Origin: Pelagibius sp050290145
GTDB lineage: Bacteria; Pseudomonadota; Alphaproteobacteria; Kiloniellales; Kiloniellaceae
Reading direction: 5' to 3'
Assembly: GCA_050290145.1 (NCBI GenBank)
Contig: JBNKHC010000305.1
Span: forward strand, 1-32,013
Length of the DNA: 32,013 nucleotides
The position numbers and the translations under genes were made by a program. The first letter of the stretch is position 1; the number at the start of each line of letters is the position of its first letter. The notes under the pieces were generated by a model that worked only from the letters and a program-made list of their open reading frames with translations, was not told the origin of the DNA and ran no database searches. Below, in pieces: positions 27,412 to 32,013 of the stretch.

Positions 27412-27645
27412 TTACCTGCGGCTGAAACGGCCCCGGTTGATGGTGCCGCGGGTCTTCGGGTCGTAGGGGTCCGGGTTGACGGTATTGACCTGGTTCTCCA
27501 GCTCTTCCAGCTCGCCGGATTCCTTGAGAGCCTCGCGCTCGAGGCGCATCTCGCGCTCGACGTTGGACTCGCAGGCCGCCGTCATGCCGGCGAAGGCCAG
27601 CATCGTCGCGACGAGAATCAGGCGGCGGCTCTTGGCGTCAAACAT
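27412..27645 (-). CDS. Small putative lipoprotein
   Basis: From ATG 27645 the product is 77 residues. AGGGAAG (27651-27657, minus strand) sits five bases upstream. A longer frame to 27735 has no such support. It starts MFDAKSRRLILVATMLAFAG followed by MTAAC, so Cys25 is a plausible lipidation site. The mature part is charged and helical (ESNVEREMRLEREALKESGE, then LEELENQVNTVNPDP), perhaps a short coiled coil, with a basic end (RGTINRGRFSRR). I do not recognise a family. It converges on mgtE with 19 bases between the stops. Confidence 0.75.
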   Translation of the reverse strand: MFDAKSRRLILVATMLAFAGMTAACESNVEREMRLEREALKESGELEELENQVNTVNPDPYDPKTRGTINRGRFSRR

Positions 27646-27790
27646 GTTCACTTCCCTGGCGCAGACACTCCCGGCGGGAGCGGGCCCGCCGGCGCCGGGC
27701 AATATGGCGCGTTCCAGGGGGGCTGCGCAAGTCACCAGGCGGCGATATGCTGGGCGCTCTTGTCCCGTTTTCCGCCAGAGAGCTCCCGAG

Positions 27791-28267
27791 ATGCCGGTTT
27801 TCCAAGCCCCTGACTTCCAGGTTCAGGACCCCGATTTCGCGCGGCGGGTCCGCGACAGCTTCGACCGCCAGACGATCATGGGCCTGATCGGCGCCCGCAT
27901 GACGCGGGTCGAGCCCGGCGAGGTCGAGATCGAGCTGCCCTTTCGCGGGGATCTCTGCCAGCAGCACGGCTTTTTTCATGCGGGGGTCACCAGCACCATC
28001 GCCGACTCGGCCGGCGGCTACGCGGCCTTCAGCCTCTTTCCCGCCGACGCCTCGGTGCTGACGGTGGAGTTCAAGATCAACCTGCTGGCACCGGCGGACG
28101 GCGATCTGCTGCGCGCCGTGGGCCGCGTGGTGAAGCCGGGACGGACCCTGACGGTGACGGAGGCCGAAGTCCTGGTGGTCAAGGGCGGCCGGGAAAAGAC
28201 CTGCGCGCGCATGGCCCAGACCCTGATGTGCCTGGCCGGCCGCCCGGACATGCCCCAGGCGGGCTGA
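27791..28267 (+). CDS. PaaI-family hotdog thioesterase
   Basis: The 158-residue protein has the hotdog-fold thioesterase pattern: IELPFRGDLCQQHGFFHAGV with the HGxxHAG motif at 59-65, catalytic-type Asp72 in TIADSAGGYAAFSL, SVLTVEFKINLLAPADGD and the C-terminal strand VLVVKGGREKTCARMAQTLM. Members hydrolyse acyl-CoA thioesters, often phenylacetyl- or medium-chain acyl-CoA. The substrate here is not determinable. The start ATG 27791 fits the family length, with only a weak purine run before it. It is divergent from the small lipoprotein gene and converges on the KAP NTPase gene with eight bases between. Confidence 0.9.
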   Translation: MPVFQAPDFQVQDPDFARRVRDSFDRQTIMGLIGARMTRVEPGEVEIELPFRGDLCQQHGFFHAGVTSTIADSAGGYAAFSLFPADASVLTVEFKINLLAPADGDLLRAVGRVVKPGRTLTVTEAEVLVVKGGREKTCARMAQTLMCLAGRPDMPQAG

Positions 28268-28275
28268 CAGGCGGG

Positions 28276-30510
28276 TCAGGTCGTCGCTTCGGGCGCCTTG
28301 GCGCTGCGGTAATAGGTGAAGCCGCACCATTCGGCGAGGCTCCTGACGTCCTCGGCGCTTAGAGGGTCGGCTTCCTTGGGACCCAGCAGAAGATCGGTTA
28401 GGCGCTTGCCGTCCTTTCCTTCCAGGTTCTTGATCTCCGCGGCCACGGAAAGCGATGTGCCCTTGTGTCTGGGGGCCTTCAGGATATCGGCTCCCTTCTT
28501 CGCCTCGATCATGTGATTGACGACGGCTGGCCATCTCTCCGACAGGACAAGGAAACGGGCGAGGCGATCGAGGTATTTGTCAGCGGGTTTGAGCACGGAC
28601 GGCAGACGCTTTTCGTCTTCAGGCGTATTCTTGCTTTCGGGCGTGGCCCGGAGTTGGCCGGCCAGATAGGCCTGCAGGCGGAAACTGTTGACGAAGCGCT
28701 TGGCTCGCCGTGGGTTCTCAAAATGCCTGCTGCCGTAGTCGGCCGCGATGTTGACGACGGCGTCGGAATCTTTCGGGGTTTCCCGCGCGCTGCCGGCAAG
28801 CTTCCGCGCGGCCCGCACGGTGGCTGAGAGGAGGCTCTCGCCGCTGCGCTGCTCCGCGGTGTCGCCGCTATCTGCCGGCTTGGTCCCGGTCCGCTCAGCC
28901 CCAGCCGGAGGCTGACCCTTTGTGCTTAGGTTGCGGCTGCGGGTTTTCTCCGCCCCGACGGCCGCGCGCACCAGGGCGCGCATGTTGCCGGTGTTGTAGG
29001 AGGGCAGGGAGACGCGGGCCTGAATGATCTTCTCCAGAAACTTGTAGCCGCTGCCATGCTCGAAATGGGTGGTGGGGCTGTCGACCGAGTGGATCAAGTC
29101 CTCGCGGTCACTCTCGATGGCGCTGGCCACCCGGCGCATATCCATGCCCAGCACGAAGATGCAGGAGTCCGATACGTCGGCAAGCTGCAGGGCCTCGATA
29201 ATCTCGCCCAGCACCTTGCCCCTGCAGCGGTCGAGGTCGTCGATGAAGACGATGACCTTCAAGTCGCTCGGTGCCGCCTCGCTGAGCTTGCTCATTTCAT
29301 GCTCGAACTGCGAGAGGGTGCCGATCTTGTCCTTGAAGTCTGTCTTCTCGACGTAGTCGAGGAGGTTCAGCCCGAGTTTGTCCGAGAAGGTGACATAGGC
29401 ATAGATCACGGCGAGGATGCCGATCAGCCCCAGCAGCGCATAGCCGAAGAGTCCGTGTGAGGAGTCGTTGGCGGCCGTGATGAAGGCCTTGAGCAGCTTC
29501 TGGTCCTCGAGAATCGCATTCTGGACGCCGCCCCACTCCATAAAGGCGAGGCTGCCGACGATGTAGAGAAATGCCAAGGCAATGAAGAGCCTTAGCAGGA
29601 AGGGGATATCGGCGTGTCGGTGGAGCTTTGTCTTCAGTCGCTTGAAGCGGAAGCGCAGACCCTGAGAGGGTGTCAGGCCGTCGCGCAGACAGCGTGTCAC
29701 TTTGGCGATGAAGGCGCCCCAGACCTGCTCCGGCTCGCTGAACTTCCAGGGGTTGAACCAGGTGGTGGCGACCCTCAGGGTGGTCTTTGGGGCGTCTTCC
29801 TTCAGCTGTGCGTCGATCAGCTTCATGAAGGAGGTTTTGCCGCGCCCCCAGGGCGCGTGAATGGCGATGGTCAGCGGCGGCTCAGTCTGCTCTGCGAGAA
29901 TGAACTCGGTGACGGCTCGGACGTAGGGCTCGAAGCCCAGTTTGTCATCCTTCAGGTTGTCAATCGCCCGGTCGCTGAGGGCCACGGGGCTGACGGAGAC
30001 CTCCTCCTCACCTGTCTCCGGCGTCTCCGAGGTCTCTGGCGTCTCCGCTTCCCGCTCCGGCGGCTGTTCCGGCTGTGGTTCCGCCGGCCTCTCAGGCGGC
30101 GGCGCGGGCGCCTCGGCGGGGCTGCTTCCCGGGGGCGCCTGTTGCGATTGCGGCGGTACTACCTGGTCAGTGCTCCTTTGCTGCCGTGCCGAGGCTCCTG
30201 TTTCTCTCGTCCCGAAGTCGATGCTCGCGGCTTTACTCTTGACCTCGACTGGCTCTGCAAGAACGGTTTCATCGTAGGCCGCTTCGATGGCGCGCAGTGT
30301 CTGCGGCCCCAGCCTGCCATCCACAGTAATTCCCTTGTCAAAGCTGAGCAGCCACTTCTGGAGGTCTTCGACGCCGGGCTGCGGCTTTGCCGTGTTGGGC
30401 TCAAAGCCGAACTCCTGCACGGCCCATTCGAAGGCTTCACTACGTTTCAGCCTCTCAAACTCGGCTGAGAGTTCGTCGGTGCTTTCCGAATTCTCGGGGC
30501 GACTGACCAT
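28276..30510 (-). CDS. KAP-family P-loop NTPase with peptidoglycan-binding-like N-terminus
   Basis: From ATG 30510 (GGGAG lies 8 bases upstream on the minus strand) the product is 744 residues. Residues about 47-83 (VEDLQKWLLSFDKG, ITVDGRLGPQTLRAI) resemble a PG_binding_1 domain. A long Pro/Glu/Thr-rich linker follows (about 120-170). The KAP domain has Walker A APWGRGKTS (219-227), the WFNPWKF motif, two membrane helices (about 304-324 and 353-375) inserted between Walker A and B, and Walker B VIVFIDDLDR (419-428). The insertion of membrane helices is a KAP hallmark. Known relatives include animal Kidins220 and the plasmid phage-exclusion protein PifA. Codons such as CTA, ACA and GGT are more frequent than in neighbours, suggesting transfer. 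Function is unknown; membrane-linked defence or stress is an inference. Confidence 0.88.
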   Translation of the reverse strand: MVSRPENSESTDELSAEFERLKRSEAFEWAVQEFGFEPNTAKPQPGVEDLQKWLLSFDKGITVDGRLGPQTLRAIEAAYDETVLAEPVEVKSKAASIDFGTRETGASARQQRSTDQVVPPQSQQAPPGSSPAEAPAPPPERPAEPQPEQPPEREAETPETSETPETGEEEVSVSPVALSDRAIDNLKDDKLGFEPYVRAVTEFILAEQTEPPLTIAIHAPWGRGKTSFMKLIDAQLKEDAPKTTLRVATTWFNPWKFSEPEQVWGAFIAKVTRCLRDGLTPSQGLRFRFKRLKTKLHRHADIPFLLRLFIALAFLYIVGSLAFMEWGGVQNAILEDQKLLKAFITAANDSSHGLFGYALLGLIGILAVIYAYVTFSDKLGLNLLDYVEKTDFKDKIGTLSQFEHEMSKLSEAAPSDLKVIVFIDDLDRCRGKVLGEIIEALQLADVSDSCIFVLGMDMRRVASAIESDREDLIHSVDSPTTHFEHGSGYKFLEKIIQARVSLPSYNTGNMRALVRAAVGAEKTRSRNLSTKGQPPAGAERTGTKPADSGDTAEQRSGESLLSATVRAARKLAGSARETPKDSDAVVNIAADYGSRHFENPRRAKRFVNSFRLQAYLAGQLRATPESKNTPEDEKRLPSVLKPADKYLDRLARFLVLSERWPAVVNHMIEAKKGADILKAPRHKGTSLSVAAEIKNLEGKDGKRLTDLLLGPKEADPLSAEDVRSLAEWCGFTYYRSAKAPEATT

Positions 30511-30750
30511 CTTCCCATCTCCCGGGCGGCAAAGGCTCGCCCGCACCGTGTAACACAGCAAAGATTTCTAGGGTCCCAGTATACGCGCCTTCGCGGGCCA
30601 AGGGTACGGGGCTGCTTCCTTTGCCCCACAGCGCTACTCCGGATGCTCACGCTCCACCGGCGCTCAGGTGGGGCGTTTTGCCTCTGGCAGGTCTCCGCCC
30701 GGCGGCCTAGAGTGCGCCTAAAAGCAAGACCAAGGGAGAGTCGTCAGGAA
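30511..30750. other. Divergent intergenic region between the KAP NTPase and isovaleryl-CoA dehydrogenase
   Basis: This 240-base gap should carry promoters for both genes. On the minus strand GGGAC at 30577-30573 followed by 17 bases and TGTT (30555-30552) resembles an EcfG-type promoter with two mismatches, too weak to claim. A TATACT-like element occurs near 30579-30584 on the minus strand. No RNA gene or repeat is evident. Confidence 0.4.
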
Positions 30751-31923
30751 ATGAGCCTCAACCAGATGCCCAGTCTGAATTTCGATCTGGGCGAGACCGC
30801 CGACATGCTGCGGGACACGGTGATGAGCTTCGCCTCGGAGGAGATCGCGCCGCTCGCCGAAGAGATCGACCGCACCGACTCCTTCCCGCGCCAGCTCTGG
30901 CCGAAGATGGGCGCGCTGGGGCTGCACGGCCTGACGGTGGAGGAGGACTACGGCGGCGCCGGCATGGGCTATCTGGAGCACTGCGTTGCCATGGAGGAGG
31001 TGAGCCGCGCCTCGGCCAGCATCGGGCTCAGCTACGGCGCGCATTCCAACCTCTGCGTCAACCAGATCCGCCGCAACGGCAGCGACGAGCAGAAGCGCCG
31101 CTACCTGCCGGGGCTGATCTCCGGCGAGCAGGTCGGCGCCCTGGCGATGAGCGAACCGGGCGCCGGCTCCGACGTGGTCGGCATGCGCACCCGCGCGGAG
31201 AAGAAGGGCGACCGCTTTGTCTTGAACGGTTCCAAGATGTGGATCACCAACTGCACGGAGGCCGACACCCTGGTGGTCTACGCCAAGACCGACCCGGAGG
31301 CAGGGCCGCGCGGCATCACCGCCTTCATCGTCGAGAAGGACTTCAAGGGATTCTCCGTCGCCCAGAAGCTGGACAAGCTGGGGATGCGCGGCTCGCCCAC
31401 CGGCGAGCTGGTCTTCGAGGACTGCGAGGTGCCGGAAGAAAACCTGCTCGGCGAGTTGAACAGGGGCGTGAAGGTGCTGATGTCCGGCCTCGACTACGAG
31501 CGCCTGGTGCTGGCCGCCGGACCGCTGGGCATCATGCAGGCCTGCATGGACCTGGCGGTCCCCTACATTCACGAGCGCCAGCAGTTCGGTCAGCCGATCG
31601 GCGAGTTCCAGCTCATCCAGGGCAAGATCGCCGACATGTACACGACGATGAATGCCAGCAGGGCCTACGTCTACGCCGTGGCCAAGGCCTGTGACCGCGG
31701 CGAGACGACGCGCAAGGACGCCGCCGGGGCGATCCTCTATGCCGCGGAGAAGGCGACCTGGATGGCGCTGGAAACCATCCAGACCCTGGGCGGCAACGGC
31801 TACATCAACGACTATCCTGCCGGACGCCTGCTGCGCGACGCGAAGCTGTACGAGATCGGCGCCGGCACCAGCGAGATCCGCCGCATGCTGATCGGCCGCG
31901 AACTGTTCAACGAAACCAAGTAG
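30751..31923 (+). CDS. ivd: Isovaleryl-CoA dehydrogenase
   Basis: FAD-dependent acyl-CoA dehydrogenase of leucine catabolism, converting isovaleryl-CoA to 3-methylcrotonyl-CoA and passing electrons to ETF. From ATG 30751 the product is 390 residues. GGGAG lies at 30735-30739 and AGGAA adjoins the ATG. FAD/acyl-site motifs include AMSEPGAGSDVVGMRTRAEK (132-151), MWITNCTEADTLVVYAKT and RQQFGQPIGEFQLIQGKIADM. The C-terminus has LQTLGGNGY-like IQTLGGNGYINDYPAGRLLRDAKLYEIGAGTSEI. The catalytic base is Glu250 in LDYERLVLAAGPLG, the helix-G position used by isovaleryl-CoA dehydrogenases, rather than the later Glu of other family members. Methylcrotonyl-CoA carboxylase genes would be expected downstream, beyond the window. 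Confidence 0.95.
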   Translation: MSLNQMPSLNFDLGETADMLRDTVMSFASEEIAPLAEEIDRTDSFPRQLWPKMGALGLHGLTVEEDYGGAGMGYLEHCVAMEEVSRASASIGLSYGAHSNLCVNQIRRNGSDEQKRRYLPGLISGEQVGALAMSEPGAGSDVVGMRTRAEKKGDRFVLNGSKMWITNCTEADTLVVYAKTDPEAGPRGITAFIVEKDFKGFSVAQKLDKLGMRGSPTGELVFEDCEVPEENLLGELNRGVKVLMSGLDYERLVLAAGPLGIMQACMDLAVPYIHERQQFGQPIGEFQLIQGKIADMYTTMNASRAYVYAVAKACDRGETTRKDAAGAILYAAEKATWMALETIQTLGGNGYINDYPAGRLLRDAKLYEIGAGTSEIRRMLIGRELFNETK

Positions 31924-31951
31924 GGGCGCGCGTGCGGCGGCTCATCTCTGT

Positions 31952-31995
31952 TCCCGCCGGCGAAGAAGCGCGGCGGGAGCCTGAGCGTACAGGCT
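31952..31995 (+). other. Two adjacent hairpins after isovaleryl-CoA dehydrogenase
   Basis: TCCCGCCG (31952-31959) pairs with CGGCGGGA (31971-31978) around 11 bases. AGCCTG (31978-31983) pairs with CAGGCT (31990-31995) around six. The two share base 31978, so they compete slightly. No T-tract follows in the window. They may mark a transcript end or a processing site. Confidence 0.4.
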
Positions 31996-32013
31996 GAGTC
32001 CCCGTCACCGGCT

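Noticed and set aside
30552..30577. EcfG-like promoter GGGAC-N17-TGTT before the KAP gene
   Set aside because: Two mismatches to the consensus in nine positions; chance matches at this level are expected. The exact site at 16142-16167 is much stronger.

Overview
The window is a GC-rich, densely coded chromosomal segment of an alphaproteobacterium. The evidence is the block secY-adk-rpsM-rpsK-rpoA-rplQ with no rpsD, infA or rpmJ inserted, a 338-residue RpoA, an ATP12-type F1 assembly chaperone, a promoter of the alphaproteobacterial general-stress (EcfG) type, and the lipB/maeB/PCC gene content. A Rhodospirillales/Kiloniellales-like lineage is my inference, not something the sequence proves. 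There are 30 protein genes, no tRNA or rRNA, no CRISPR array, no insertion sequence, and no gene-free stretch longer than about 250 bases.

Layout. Bases 1-4163 hold the end of the spc/alpha ribosomal-protein region: the C-terminal part of secY, adk, a near-consensus sigma-70 promoter, rpsM, rpsK, a terminator-like hairpin, rpoA, rplQ and a textbook intrinsic terminator. Bases 4232-9446 carry a periplasmic Do/HtrA protease, the AAA ATPase rarA, an isochorismatase-fold protein lacking its catalytic residues, the fluoride exporter crcB and the pseudouridine synthase rluC. From 9457 to 11507 on the minus strand lie a small secreted unknown behind an AT-rich leader, a TauD/TfdA dioxygenase and a putative lipoprotein. 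From 11594 to 15122 a HAD phosphatase, an AsmA-family protein and ATP12 form a tight run.

Bases 15147-16167 (minus strand) carry the most unusual gene. It encodes a soluble protein with a chemoreceptor signalling tip at the N-terminus and a haemoglobin-type globin at the C-terminus, the reverse of classical globin-coupled sensors, and has an exact GGAAC-N17-CGTT promoter upstream. Bases 16272-21239 are the propionyl-CoA carboxylase region: pccB, a GST-like protein, pccA, a small HEPN-like protein probably begun at a CTG codon, and acylphosphatase. An ArsR-family repressor and an ArsP-like permease follow, each preceded by a copy of the same CTAG-centred dyad. Then come lipB (convergent), maeB, mgtE, a tiny lipoprotein, a PaaI-like thioesterase, a large KAP P-loop NTPase with a peptidoglycan-binding-like N-terminus, and isovaleryl-CoA dehydrogenase.

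How the genes fit together. The ribosomal/RNA-polymerase block is core housekeeping. PCC, isovaleryl-CoA dehydrogenase, malic enzyme and the thioesterase point to catabolism of branched-chain amino acids and odd-chain acids feeding the TCA cycle. The ArsR/permease pair looks like a small inducible metalloid-efflux unit. The globin-chemoreceptor fusion, the KAP NTPase, the pseudo-isochorismatase and the CTG-started HEPN-like gene are the parts that standard annotation explains least.
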